Positions 1-12,898 of a stretch of 64,000 bases of DNA are shown here, one piece after another. Each line of letters starts with the position of its first letter. Positions within the stretch are counted from its first letter, which is position 1. The DNA lies in the NCBI GenBank assembly GCA_963971305.1, contig OZ020303.1:65472867-65536866 (forward strand), written 5' to 3'. The DNA is from Arcuatula senhousia. Taxonomy: Eukaryota > Mollusca > Bivalvia > Mytilida > Mytilidae. Made by a program: the position numbers and the translations under genes. Under the pieces are notes generated by a model, which did not search any database, had not been told where the DNA came from, and saw nothing but the letters and a program-made list of their open reading frames with translations.

Positions 1-866
1 TTGCACCAACTAAAAGATGATACCATGTTAGAACTTAATTTAACCAGCCGGATTTGATACAGAAATAAGGATTTATAATGAATACCAACACGATACCAAC
101 GCGAACCAGCATTGCCGATTTACTTCCTGATTGCGGCAATCTACTGCTAAATCTATTGCCGACGCTGTCGGAAGTAGTAACTCTGTTGGTCAAGGAGCGA
201 AGCCGATAGAAGTGGTAGGGAGCAGCTTTGGTGGTATGCCCATTGGAGTGATTTACAAAGACTACTTGTTTATAAAAACGTTTAAGTTTACAGTAACGTC
301 CTGAAATTTTCATTGTTCAATTTTACAGTAACGTCATAATCATAATCATGTGACTTGTAAAGAACCAACTTTAGTACTTCAGTAAGATTTATTTTGTATT
401 TTTTGTCCTGATGACGCCCTTCTTTGGGCGAAACATGTCGACCACGGTATACAAATAAAATATAATGCAGACCAATGGAGTGTTGCTGTCATCCTTTGCT
501 ATTATTATAATCTATATGTATACAATTTTTTAAATAATCTGAGCTACAATGTATTTCTTGTAACATATTTGTACGACAAATTGATAGTTTACATATATTT
601 GTTAGTAAAATGATAAATTAATCCTGTGTGGTCATAATCCATATGATGTGAGCAAGTTTTTTTTATTCAATATCAAGTGACATATTACAACATCCTTGTT
701 CTCAAATTGACTTAGTGATTACAAGTAGCTTTATACCAGGTACTAGAAGTGGGCTTTTAATTGACATATTGATTGAGGAAGTGATTTGGTTTGTAGATAA
801 AGTGAAAAGGAAGAAGTTAATAATTTTTTTTATTTGTAGAATACACAAACGTGCTGAAGAAGAACA

Positions 867-873
867 ATGTCAG
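867..873 (+). pseudogene. Extra copy of gelsolin start-codon exon (copy 1)
   Basis: ATG TCA G followed by a GTATGT donor, identical to the functional exon at 12892-12898, including the upstream acceptor and 5' UTR. No downstream gelsolin exon follows on this strand before the gap and the inverted arm. If the duplication is real this is an orphan first exon. If the duplication is an artefact it is the same exon assembled twice. Confidence 0.75.
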
Positions 874-1471
874 GTATGTCCTTTAGGTTAAAAATTAGCG
901 TGTTTACTTAATTTGTTATTTCATGGTGTTAACTCAAAAACTATTTCTTTTCAAATATTTGAAGCTTATTGTATTTACAGAAAAGTGTGATTGTTCACTA
1001 TTAATTTCACATTCTTAGTGTAGATTATTTGGTCCTTTTGATACTTTATAACATGCACAAAATAAACATGTACATTATTATGAGCATGATGAGTGCATCA
1101 CTTCTATTATAACAGAAATTTTCTAAGTGTCTTGGTCACTTTTGTTCACTACATGAACATTGTCGTGTGTCTGACCATGTCTGATTAAGTGATTTAAAAA
1201 AAATTCATGCATAGAGGAGTAGAGATGCATGCACAATGACAGATCCTCTGAATGACACTACATGTACAATTTGTCCTTTTTGAAAATTCATCCCTGCCCT
1301 TTTCAAATCCTGGCTGGAACACTGTCAAATGTATGTCAACATGGATTGATGCTCAATATATTTATTTGAACATTTTGTGTAAAATTACTGTTAACTAAGA
1401 GAGAAGTTTGGATGATACATTGGCACTTTTGCAACTAGACAAACATTTATGAATTTGAGCAATTCATTTTT

Positions 1472-2332
1472 AGCTCACCTGGACCGAAGGTCGATGTGAG
1501 CTATTGCCATCACTTGTCGTCTTCGTGGTCATATGTCGTCGTTAACTTTTCTTTGAAAATCTTCTCTTATGAAAGGACTGAAGGGATTGCTTTGAAACTT
1601 TGCACACTTCATCTATGGGATGTCCTCTACCAAGATTGCACAAATGGTGACCGCCGTCCAAACAACATGGCCACCGTTACTAAAAATAGACCAGGGGGGT
1701 CAGACTACTGTTTATGGCTTGAAAATCAAAAAGTATAAGAGATAGATGAAATCTGATGCATGCTGCTGCTTCAGCATCAAAATCTATACTAAAGTCTTCA
1801 TTGAGTCGAAGTTGTCAGATGACCCCTTATAGGAGTTACGGCCCTTTACAGGTGAAAAATAGCATTTTTTCATGATTTTGGCTTATAGAATGAAAACTAT
1901 AAGAGAAAAGCTGTTGCTTCCTTAAATGTTGAGTTCATTTAGCTCTACAAAAGTCTTCATAGGGTCATAGTTGTCAGATGACTCCTTATAGGGGTTACGG
2001 CTCTTAAAATAATGTTATTTCATGTTTTTGGCCTTTTAAATGAAAACTATAGCAGATAGAGAAAAGTTGTTGCTTGCTTAAATGTTCAGTTCATTTAGTG
2101 CTACAAAATTTTTCATAGGGTCAAAGTTGTCTGAAGACGTCCCCTTATAGGGGTTATGGCCCCTAAAATAACATTTTTTCATGATTTTTGGCCTATGGCT
2201 ACAGAATGAAACTATAGTAGGTAGAGAAAAGCTGTTACTTGCTTAAATGTTCAGCTCATTAAGCTCTAGAAAAGTTTTTATAGGGTCGACATCAAGACCA
2301 GGTGAGCGATTCAGGCTCCTGGGAGCCTCTTG
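1472..2332 (+). mobile_element. HINE/pearl-like non-autonomous element, AGCTCACCTG family (copy 1)
   Basis: Starts with AGCTCACCTG after a T run. Right inverted repeat CAGGTGAGC is followed by the hairpin GGCTCCTGGGAGCC and CTTG before TT. The core holds about three degenerate units of about 150 bp around the phrase 'ccccttataggggttacggcc'. The 80-codon open frame at its left end is chance reading through the repeat. Confidence 0.7.
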
Positions 2333-3508
2333 TTATCCCTTTCACTGCATGTTTAAAAGTCTCATTCATACATGTATATTGTAAATGTACATGTTAAACT
2401 TTATCTGCTGCACATGAACTTTTCTGCAAAATTTGACTTATATTTCAATGATTTCTATAGCAATTACAAATGTACTGGCCAATTAATGTAAGCTATATTC
2501 ATGTTCAAGAATGTGTATTTACATGTATATTACAGACTGCGAAATTGCCCCTGACCAGTTATAATCCTTTCAGGCAAGTGAAATTGAGAGGAAATTTATA
2601 TTAGATAAATAGAAGTAACATTATAACAAAAAACCAACAAACAAGGATTCGGGGCAGGTGATTCTCAAATGCTAATTTCCTGGACTGATATTTATTACAG
2701 AGAATAATTGTTTAAATGGTTATTGTTTTAAACATGTTATGATATAGAATGTACTTTATAGAATGCTAGAATTATACACAGTTTACTTTGATTTTTATTA
2801 CCAGCTAATTCACAAGTACTACTTGAAACTAAGTCTTACATGACTAACTACCACTTAAGGCTCAACATTTCCTGCCTACTGTTTACTTTTAATGTTAATA
2901 GTTTGTTTCATTTACTGTTAACGTGGAAATTTTCGCATGGGGGTTATTTTTCGATGAATTTGCGATCACAAAATATCCATGAAAATATCCCCCATGCGAA
3001 TGAACCATTAGTTAAGTTTTTAAGAAGTATAAAAAAACAAAAGAAACATGAATTTATCTGCCAAGCTAAAAGGTTTGTTTATCACAAATGCGAAAAATGT
3101 CACCACGTTAACAGTTATAAGGCCAAAAATGTATGTCTGTTAAGGGTTTCAAACGTACCATGTATCATATTTTTTTGTCACTGTCTACCTTAGAACATTT
3201 TATTTCAAAATTTAAGGAAAATGTTGGTTAACTGGTTAAGCACTATATAAGTCAGGAAACCTCTCTTGTAAGGGTCATATAGAATTATTTTGAAAAAATA
3301 ATCTGGTTTGGTTTTGCCTACCTATCTTCACTATCATGTTTTAGGGAATGTAGCCTTACATAGACATGGCCAAATATGTCTGACTGAGGGAAATGTCAGA
3401 CGATTTGGTCAGACAGAAAATTTGGAAAGTTATATGTATAGGTGAAAAATTACATTTGGTCAGACAGATCCAAAATCTACTTTGCCTTTTAATTGTGTGC
3501 ATATTGTG

Positions 3509-3608
3509 NNNNNNNNNNNNNNNNNNNNNNNNNNNNNNNNNNNNNNNNNNNNNNNNNNNNNNNNNNNNNNNNNNNNNNNNNNNNNNNNNNNNNNNNNNNN
3601 NNNNNNNN
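3509..3608. other. Assembly gap (100 N)
   Basis: Exactly 100 N, the conventional size for a gap of unknown length. It sits at the centre of the palindrome. The third copy supplies sequence across the equivalent position (15534-15685): the left flank ends where 15533 lies and the right flank begins at the complement of 15686. Confidence 0.98.
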
Positions 3609-4937
3609 ATATAAGGAAAACCCTGATTTTTATTCTTTTTTATTAATTCAAACTAGATTCAAGTCATGTATGTAACAAAATTGTTTATCATATTTATCAA
3701 ATAAGCACTTTTTGCAAAAATGAAATTTTGTTTGAAAATACACTGTATTAGTAAGCAGAACACAATATGCACACAATTAAAAGGCAAAGTAGATTTTGGA
3801 TCTGTCTGACCAAATGTAATTTTTCACCTATACATATAACTTTCCAAATTTTCTGTCTGACCAAAATCGTCTGACATTTCCCTCAGTCAGACATATTTGG
3901 CATGTCTATGTAAGGCTACATTCCCTAAAACATGATAGTGAAGATAGGTAGGCAAAACCAAACCAGATTATTTTTTCAAAATAATTCTATATGACCCTTA
4001 CAAGAGAGGTTTCCTGACTTATATAGTGCTTAACCAGTTAACCAACATTTTCCTTAAATTTTGAAATAAAATGTTCTAAGGTAGACAGTGACAAAAAAAT
4101 ATGATACATGGTACGTTTGAAACCCTTAACAGACATACATTTTTGGCCTTATAACTGTTAACGTGGTGACATTTTTCGCATTTGTGATAAACAAACCTTT
4201 TAGCTTGGCAGATAAATTCATGTTTCTTTTGTTTTTTTATACTTCTTAAAAACTTAACTAATGGTTCATTCGCATGGGGGATATTTTCATGGATATTTTG
4301 TGATCGCAAATTCATCGAAAAATAACCCCCATGCGAAAATTTCCACGTTAACAGTAAATGAAACAAACTATTAACATTAAAAGTAAACAGTAGGCAGGAA
4401 ATGTTGAGCCTTAAGTGGTAGTTAGTCATGTAAGACTTAGTTTCAAGTAGTACTTGTGAATTAGCTGGTAATAAAAATCAAAGTAAACTGTGTATAATTC
4501 TAGCATTCTATAAAGTACATTCTATATCATAACATGTTTAAAACAATAACCATTTAAACAATTATTCTCTGTAATAAATATCAGTCCAGGAAATTAGCAT
4601 TTGAGAATCACCTGCCCCGAATCCTTGTTTGTTGGTTTTTTGTTATAATGTTACTTCTATTTATCTAATATAAATTTCCTCTCAATTTCACTTGCCTGAA
4701 AGGATTATAACTGGTCAGGGGCAATTTCGCAGTCTGTAATATACATGTAAATACACATTCTTGAACATGAATATAGCTTACATTAATTGGCCAGTACATT
4801 TGTAATTGCTATAGAAATCATTGAAATATAAGTCAAATTTTGCAGAAAAGTTCATGTGCAGCAGATAAAGTTTAACATGTACATTTACAATATACATGTA
4901 TGAATGAGACTTTTAAACATGCAGTGAAAGGGATAAC

Positions 4938-5798
4938 AAGAGGCTCCCAGGAGCCTGAATCGCTCACCTGGTCTTGATGTCGACCCTATAAAAACTTTTC
5001 TAGAGCTTAATGAGCTGAACATTTAAGCAAGTAACAGCTTTTCTCTACCTACTATAGTTTCATTCTGTAGCCATAGGCCAAAAATCATGAAAAAATGTTA
5101 TTTTAGGGGCCATAACCCCTATAAGGGGACGTCTTCAGACAACTTTGACCCTATGAAAAATTTTGTAGCACTAAATGAACTGAACATTTAAGCAAGCAAC
5201 AACTTTTCTCTATCTGCTATAGTTTTCATTTAAAAGGCCAAAAACATGAAATAACATTATTTTAAGAGCCGTAACCCCTATAAGGAGTCATCTGACAACT
5301 ATGACCCTATGAAGACTTTTGTAGAGCTAAATGAACTCAACATTTAAGGAAGCAACAGCTTTTCTCTTATAGTTTTCATTCTATAAGCCAAAATCATGAA
5401 AAAATGCTATTTTTCACCTGTAAAGGGCCGTAACTCCTATAAGGGGTCATCTGACAACTTCGACTCAATGAAGACTTTAGTATAGATTTTGATGCTGAAG
5501 CAGCAGCATGCATCAGATTTCATCTATCTCTTATACTTTTTGATTTTCAAGCCATAAACAGTAGTCTGACCCCCCTGGTCTATTTTTAGTAACGGTGGCC
5601 ATGTTGTTTGGACGGCGGTCACCATTTGTGCAATCTTGGTAGAGGACATCCCATAGATGAAGTGTGCAAAGTTTCAAAGCAATCCCTTCAGTCCTTTCAT
5701 AAGAGAAGATTTTCAAAGAAAAGTTAACGACGACATATGACCACGAAGACGACAAGTGATGGCAATAGCTCACATCGACCTTCGGTCCAGGTGAGCTA
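4938..5798 (-). mobile_element. HINE/pearl-like element, AGCTCACCTG family (inverted copy)
   Basis: Mirror image of the element at 13497-14357, with the same inverted repeats, hairpin and CTTG end read on the minus strand. Confidence 0.7.
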
Positions 5799-6396
5799 AA
5801 AATGAATTGCTCAAATTCATAAATGTTTGTCTAGTTGCAAAAGTGCCAATGTATCATCCAAACTTCTCTCTTAGTTAACAGTAATTTTACACAAAATGTT
5901 CAAATAAATATATTGAGCATCAATCCATGTTGACATACATTTGACAGTGTTCCAGCCAGGATTTGAAAAGGGCAGGGATGAATTTTCAAAAAGGACAAAT
6001 TGTACATGTAGTGTCATTCAGAGGATCTGTCATTGTGCATGCATCTCTACTCCTCTATGCATGAATTTTTTTTTAAATCACTTAATCAGACATGGTCAGA
6101 CACACGACAATGTTCATGTAGTGAACAAAAGTGACCAAGACACTTAGAAAATTTCTGTTATAATAGAAGTGATGCACTCATCATGCTCATAATAATGTAC
6201 ATGTTTATTTTGTGCATGTTATAAAGTATCAAAAGGACCAAATAATCTACACTAAGAATGTGAAATTAATAGTGAACAATCACACTTTTCTGTAAATACA
6301 ATAAGCTTCAAATATTTGAAAAGAAATAGTTTTTGAGTTAACACCATGAAATAACAAATTAAGTAAACACGCTAATTTTTAACCTAAAGGACATAC

Positions 6397-6430
6397 CTGA
6401 CATTGTTCTTCTTCAGCACGTTTGTGTATT
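6397..6430 (-). pseudogene. Extra copy of gelsolin 5' UTR/start exon (inverted)
   Basis: Minus-strand equivalent of 12865-12898; the ATG is at 6403-6401. The rest of the gelsolin gene does not follow on this strand. It is an orphan exon or an assembly duplicate. Confidence 0.7.
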
Positions 6431-6764
6431 CTACAAATAAAAAAAATTATTAACTTCTTCCTTTTCACTTTATCTACAAACCAAATCACTTCCTCAATCA
6501 ATATGTCAATTAAAAGCCCACTTCTAGTACCTGGTATAAAGCTACTTGTAATCACTAAGTCAATTTGAGAACAAGGATGTTGTAATATGTCACTTGATAT
6601 TGAATAAAAAAAACTTGCTCACATCATATGGATTATGACCACACAGGATTAATTTATCATTTTACTAACAAATATATGTAAACTATCAATTTGTCGTACA
6701 AATATGTTACAAGAAATACATTGTAGCTCAGATTATTTAAAAAATTGTATACATATAGATTATA

Positions 6765-8240
6765 ATAATAGCAAAGGATGACAGCAACACTCCATTGGTC
6801 TGCATTATATTTTATTTGTATACCGTGGTCGACATGTTTCGCCCAAAGAAGGGCGTCATCAGGACAAAAAATACAAAATAAATCTTACTGAAGTACTAAA
6901 GTTGGTTCTTTACAAGTCACATGATTATGATTATGACGTTACTGTAAAATTGAACAATGAAAATTTCAGGACGTTACTGTAAACTTAAACGTTTTTATAA
7001 ACAAGTAGTCTTTGTAAATCACTCCAATGGGCATACCACCAAAGCTGCTCCCTACCACTTCTATCGGCTTCGCTCCTTGACCAACAGAGTTACTACTTCC
7101 GACAGCGTCGGCAATAGATTTAGCAGTAGATTGCCGCAATCAGGAAGTAAATCGGCAATGCTGGTTCGCGTTGGTATCGTGTTGGTATTCATTATAAATC
7201 CTTATTTCTGTATCAAATCCGGCTGGTTAAATTAAGTTCTAACATGGTATCATCTTTTAGTTGGTGCAACGATTTTCCATTTTTTTACGGTTATATATCT
7301 TGTGTCTTACTCTTGGTGCTCTTCTTGAATATCGCTCTTTTTCATCTTTATGCCGTGGCTGTATTAGGGCAGCGCGTTTTGCGAGACGGATTCCTAAGAA
7401 TGCAGGGGTTCACTATAGTAAATAAATAATAAAGACAGGTGAACCAACGTCGTGAATGTCTCGTTTCGGGAGAGGCCAGTGTAGTGGATACCTTATGGTA
7501 TGCAGGGCGTCATCATAGAAAATTAAATAATAGCAAAGGATGACAGCAACACTCCATTGGTCTGCATTATATTTTATTTGTATACCGTGGTCGACATGTT
7601 TCGCCCAAAGAAGGGCGTCATCAGGACAAAAAATACAAAATAAATCTTACTGAAGTACTAAAGTTGGTTCTTTACAAGTCACATGATTATGATTATGACG
7701 TTACTGTAAAATTGAACAATGAAAATTTCAGGACGTTACTGTAAACTTAAACGTTTTTATAAACAAGTAGTCTTTGTAAATCACTCCAATGGGCATACCA
7801 CCAAAGCTGCTCCCTACCACTTCTATCGGCTTCGCTCCTTGACCAACAGAGTTACTACTTCCGACAGCGTCGGCAATAGATTTAGCAGTAGATTGCCGCA
7901 ATCAGGAAGTAAATCGGCAATGCTGGTTCGCGTTGGTATCGTGTTGGTATTCATTATAAATCCTTATTTCTGTATCAAATCCGGCTGGTTAAATTAAGTT
8001 CTAACATGGTATCATCTTTTAGTTGGTGCAACGATTTTCCATTTTTTTACGGTTATATATCTTGTGTCTTACTCTTGGTGCTCTTCTTGAATATCGCTCT
8101 TTTTCATCTTTATGCCGTGGCTGTATTAGGGCAGCGCGTTTTGCGAGACGGATTCCTAAGAATGCAGGGGTTCACTATAGTAAATAAATAATAAAGACAG
8201 GTGAACCAACGTCGTGAATGTCTCGTTTCGGGAGAGGCCA
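6765..8240 (-). repeat. 762-bp tandem units, inverted part (about 1.9 units)
   Basis: Same unit as the array at 8238-12530 in opposite orientation; matching points are 762 bases apart (6957 and 7719). Hammerhead-like cores lie on the minus strand with CTGATGA starting at 6862 and 7624. The second unit breaks off after 'gagaggcca'. Confidence 0.95.
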
Positions 8241-11200
8241 TGTTAGAACTTAATTTAACCAGCCGGATTTGATACAGAAATAAGGATTTATAATGAATAC
8301 CAACACGATACCAACGCGAACCAGCATTGCCGATTTACTTCCTGATTGCGGCAATCTACTGCTAAATCTATTGCCGACGCTGTCGGAAGTAGTAACTCTG
8401 TTGGTCAAGGAGCGAAGCCGATAGAAGTGGTAGGGAGCAGCTTTGGTGGTATGCCCATTGGAGTGATTTACAAAGACTACTTGTTTATAAAAACGTTTAA
8501 GTTTACAGTAACGTCCTGAAATTTTCATTGTTCAATTTTACAGTAACGTCATAATCATAATCATGTGACTTGTAAAGAACCAACTTTAGTACTTCAGTAA
8601 GATTTATTTTGTATTTTTTGTCCTGATGACGCCCTTCTTTGGGCGAAACATGTCGACCACGGTATACAAATAAAATATAATGCAGACCAATGGAGTGTTG
8701 CTGTCATCCTTTGCTATTATTTAATTTTCTATGATGACGCCCTGCATACCATAAGGTATCCACTACACTGGCCTCTCCCGAAACGAGACATTCACGACGT
8801 TGGTTCACCTGTCTTTATTATTTATTTACTATAGTGAACCCCTGCATTCTTAGGAATCCGTCTCGCAAAACGCGCTGCCCTAATACAGCCACGGCATAAA
8901 GATGAAAAAGAGCGATATTCAAGAAGAGCACCAAGAGTAAGACACAAGATATATAACCGTAAAAAAATGGAAAATCGTTGCACCAACTAAAAGATGATAC
9001 CATGTTAGAACTTAATTTAACCAGCCGGATTTGATACAGAAATAAGGATTTATAATGAATACCAACACGATACCAACGCGAACCAGCATTGCCGATTTAC
9101 TTCCTGATTGCGGCAATCTACTGCTAAATCTATTGCCGACGCTGTCGGAAGTAGTAACTCTGTTGGTCAAGGAGCGAAGCCGATAGAAGTGGTAGGGAGC
9201 AGCTTTGGTGGTATGCCCATTGGAGTGATTTACAAAGACTACTTGTTTATAAAAACGTTTAAGTTTACAGTAACGTCCTGAAATTTTCATTGTTCAATTT
9301 TACAGTAACGTCATAATCATAATCATGTGACTTGTAAAGAACCAACTTTAGTACTTCAGTAAGATTTATTTTGTATTTTTTGTCCTGATGACGCCCTTCT
9401 TTGGGCGAAACATGTCGACCACGGTATACAAATAAAATATAATGCAGACCAATGGAGTGTTGCTGTCATCCTTTGCTATTATTTAATTTTCTATGATGAC
9501 GCCCTGCATACCATAAGGTATCCACTACACTGGCCTCTCCCGAAACGAGACATTCACGACGTTGGTTCACCTGTCTTTATTATTTATTTACTATAGTGAA
9601 CCCCTGCATTCTTAGGAATCCGTCTCGCAAAACGCGCTGCCCTAATACAGCCACGGCATAAAGATGAAAAAGAGCGATATTCAAGAAGAGCACCAAGAGT
9701 AAGACACAAGATATATAACCGTAAAAAAATGGAAAATCGTTGCACCAACTAAAAGATGATACCATGTTAGAACTTAATTTAACCAGCCGGATTTGATACA
9801 GAAATAAGGATTTATAATGAATACCAACACGATACCAACGCGAACCAGCATTGCCGATTTACTTCCTGATTGCGGCAATCTACTGCTAAATCTATTGCCG
9901 ACGCTGTCGGAAGTAGTAACTCTGTTGGTCAAGGAGCGAAGCCGATAGAAGTGGTAGGGAGCAGCTTTGGTGGTATGCCCATTGGAGTGATTTACAAAGA
10001 CTACTTGTTTATAAAAACGTTTAAGTTTACAGTAACGTCCTGAAATTTTCATTGTTCAATTTTACAGTAACGTCATAATCATAATCATGTGACTTGTAAA
10101 GAACCAACTTTAGTACTTCAGTAAGATTTATTTTGTATTTTTTGTCCTGATGACGCCCTTCTTTGGGCGAAACATGTCGACCACGGTATACAAATAAAAT
10201 ATAATGCAGACCAATGGAGTGTTGCTGTCATCCTTTGCTATTATTTAATTTTCTATGATGACGCCCTGCATACCATAAGGTATCCACTACACTGGCCTCT
10301 CCCGAAACGAGACATTCACGACGTTGGTTCACCTGTCTTTATTATTTATTTACTATAGTGAACCCCTGCATTCTTAGGAATCCGTCTCGCAAAACGCGCT
10401 GCCCTAATACAGCCACGGCATAAAGATGAAAAAGAGCGATATTCAAGAAGAGCACCAAGAGTAAGACACAAGATATATAACCGTAAAAAAATGGAAAATC
10501 GTTGCACCAACTAAAAGATGATACCATGTTAGAACTTAATTTAACCAGCCGGATTTGATACAGAAATAAGGATTTATAATGAATACCAACACGATACCAA
10601 CGCGAACCAGCATTGCCGATTTACTTCCTGATTGCGGCAATCTACTGCTAAATCTATTGCCGACGCTGTCGGAAGTAGTAACTCTGTTGGTCAAGGAGCG
10701 AAGCCGATAGAAGTGGTAGGGAGCAGCTTTGGTGGTATGCCCATTGGAGTGATTTACAAAGACTACTTGTTTATAAAAACGTTTAAGTTTACAGTAACGT
10801 CCTGAAATTTTCATTGTTCAATTTTACAGTAACGTCATAATCATAATCATGTGACTTGTAAAGAACCAACTTTAGTACTTCAGTAAGATTTATTTTGTAT
10901 TTTTTGTCCTGATGACGCCCTTCTTTGGGCGAAACATGTCGACCACGGTATACAAATAAAATATAATGCAGACCAATGGAGTGTTGCTGTCATCCTTTGC
11001 TATTATTTAATTTTCTATGATGACGCCCTGCATACCATAAGGTATCCACTACACTGGCCTCTCCCGAAACGAGACATTCACGACGTTGGTTCACCTGTCT
11101 TTATTATTTATTTACTATAGTGAACCCCTGCATTCTTAGGAATCCGTCTCGCAAAACGCGCTGCCCTAATACAGCCACGGCATAAAGATGAAAAAGAGCG

Positions 11201-12530
11201 ATATTCAAGAAGAGCACCAAGAGTAAGACACAAGATATATAACCGTAAAAAAATGGAAAATCGTTGCACCAACTAAAAGATGATACCATGTTAGAACTTA
11301 ATTTAACCAGCCGGATTTGATACAGAAATAAGGATTTATAATGAATACCAACACGATACCAACGCGAACCAGCATTGCCGATTTACTTCCTGATTGCGGC
11401 AATCTACTGCTAAATCTATTGCCGACGCTGTCGGAAGTAGTAACTCTGTTGGTCAAGGAGCGAAGCCGATAGAAGTGGTAGGGAGCAGCTTTGGTGGTAT
11501 GCCCATTGGAGTGATTTACAAAGACTACTTGTTTATAAAAACGTTTAAGTTTACAGTAACGTCCTGAAATTTTCATTGTTCAATTTTACAGTAACGTCAT
11601 AATCATAATCATGTGACTTGTAAAGAACCAACTTTAGTACTTCAGTAAGATTTATTTTGCATTTTTTGTCCTGATGACGCCCTTCTTTGGGCGAAACATG
11701 TCGACCACGGTATACAAATAAAATATAATGCAGACCAATGGAGTGTTGCTGTCATCCTTTGCTATTATTTAATTTTCTATGATGACGCCCTGCATACCAT
11801 AAGGTATCCACTACACTGGCCTCTCCCGAAACGAGACATTCACGACGTTGGTTCACCTGTCTTTATTATTTATTTACTATAGTGAACCCCTGCATTCTTA
11901 GGAATCCGTCTCGCAAAACGCGCTGCCCTAATACAGCCACGGCATAAAGATGAAAAAGAGCGATATTCAAGAAGAGCACCAAGAGTAAGACACAAGATAT
12001 ATAACCGTAAAAAAATGGAAAATCGTTGCACCAACTAAAAGATGATACCATGTTAGAACTTAATTTAACCAGCCGGATTTGATACAGAAATAAGGATTTA
12101 TAATGAATACCAACACGATACCAACGCGAACCAGCATTGCCGATTTACTTCCTGATTGCGGCAATCTACTGCTAAATCTATTGCCGACGCTGTCGGAAGT
12201 AGTAACTCTGTTGGTCAAGGAGCGAAGCCGATAGAAGTGGTAGGGAGCAGCTTTGGTGGTATGCCCATTGGAGTGATTTACAAAGACTACTTGTTTATAA
12301 AAACGTTTAAGTTTACAGTAACGTCCTGAAATTTTCATTGTTCAATTTTACAGTAACGTCATAATCATAATCATGTGACTTGTAAAGAACCAACTTTAGT
12401 ACTTCAGTAAGATTTATTTTGTATTTTTTGTCCTGATGACGCCCTTCTTTGGGCGAAACATGTCGACCACGGTATACAAATAAAATATAATGCAGACCAA
12501 TGGAGTGTTGCTGTCATCCTTTGCTATTAT
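8238..12530 (+). repeat. 762-bp tandem array (about 5.6 units) with ribozyme-like motifs
   Basis: Equivalent points recur every 762 bases (8250, 9012, 9774, 10536, 11298, 12060). Units are almost identical; I noticed one C/T change near 11660. Each unit holds a nested imperfect hairpin (ACTTCC...GGAAGT around CGGCAAT...ATTGCCG), a hammerhead-like motif and, in internal units, a second degenerate one. The short open frames of 92 and 61 codons repeat unchanged only because the DNA does, and no known domain is visible. The array may be a retrozyme or a Penelope pLTR-derived satellite. Confidence 0.93.
12418..12480 (+). ncRNA. Type I hammerhead ribozyme-like motif (one per 762-bp unit)
   Basis: Visible parts in order: stem I strand TTTGTAT with GTC; core CTGATGA (12433-12439); stem II GCCC-loop TTCTTT-GGGC; core GAA with AC; a 2-nt AT loop; GTC cleavage triplet (12462-12464); then GAC and ATACAAA closing stem I. 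One extra C lies between CTGATGA and stem II compared with the usual core, so activity is uncertain. Other copies have CTGATGA starting at 408, 8623, 9385, 10147, 10909 and 11671 on +, and 6862 and 7624 on -. Such ribozymes are known in Penelope-like elements and retrozymes, including in bivalves. Confidence 0.6.
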
Positions 12531-12864
12531 TATAATCTATATGTATACAATTTTTTAAATAATCTGAGCTACAATGTATTTCTTGTAACATATTTGTACG
12601 ACAAATTGATAGTTTACATATATTTGTTAGTAAAATGATAAATTAATCCTGTGTGGTCATAATCCATATGATGTGAGCAAGTTTTTTTTATTCAATATCA
12701 AGTGACATATTACAACATCCTTGTTCTCAAATTGACTTAGTGATTACAAGTAGCTTTATACCAGGTACTAGAAGTGGGCTTTTAATTGACATATTGATTG
12801 AGGAAGTGATTTGGTTTGTAGATAAAGTGAAAAGGAAGAAGTTAATAATTTTTTTTATTTGTAG

Positions 12865-12898
12865 AATACACAAACGTGCTGAAGAAGAACAATGTCAG
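12865..12898 (+). CDS. Gelsolin-like exon 1 (5' UTR end plus start codon)
   Basis: Acceptor 'ttatttgtag' ends at 12864. ATG lies at 12892-12894 and coding ends at 12898 (ATGTCAG), donor GTATGT. The exon encodes M, S and the first base of G. The acceptor implies a further non-coding exon upstream. Confidence 0.82.

Larger units (their letters stand above)
1..3508 (+). repeat. Left arm of inverted triplication (copy 1 of block A)
   Basis: This arm is collinear with 12026-15533 at a constant offset of 12025, and I saw no difference between the two. It is also collinear, inverted, with the right arm: coordinates sum to 7270. It holds a partial 762-bp unit (1-506), a copy of the gelsolin start exon (867-873) and a HINE-like element (1472-2332). 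The window edge cuts it on the left and an N gap ends it on the right. It may be a second assembly of the third copy rather than independent DNA. Confidence 0.93.
3609..8240 (-). repeat. Inverted middle copy of block A with partial tandem array
   Basis: Reverse complement of 15686 down to about 11055; paired coordinates sum to 19295. Against the third copy I found four single-base indels, most in homopolymers (near 3715, 3860, 3900 and 6065), and they cancel to zero net shift. It contains an inverted HINE (4938-5798), an inverted gelsolin start exon (6397-6430) and about 1.9 inverted 762-bp units (6765-8240). It ends at an abrupt inversion junction at 8238-8240. Confidence 0.92.

Noticed and set aside
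840..3508. A second gelsolin gene on the left
   Set aside because: Only the start exon is present; no exon 2 follows before the gap.
35..12338. Recurrent 92- and 61-codon open frames in the tandem array on both strands
   Set aside because: They repeat only because the 762-bp unit repeats, show no known domain or conserved start context, and overlap structured RNA-like motifs.
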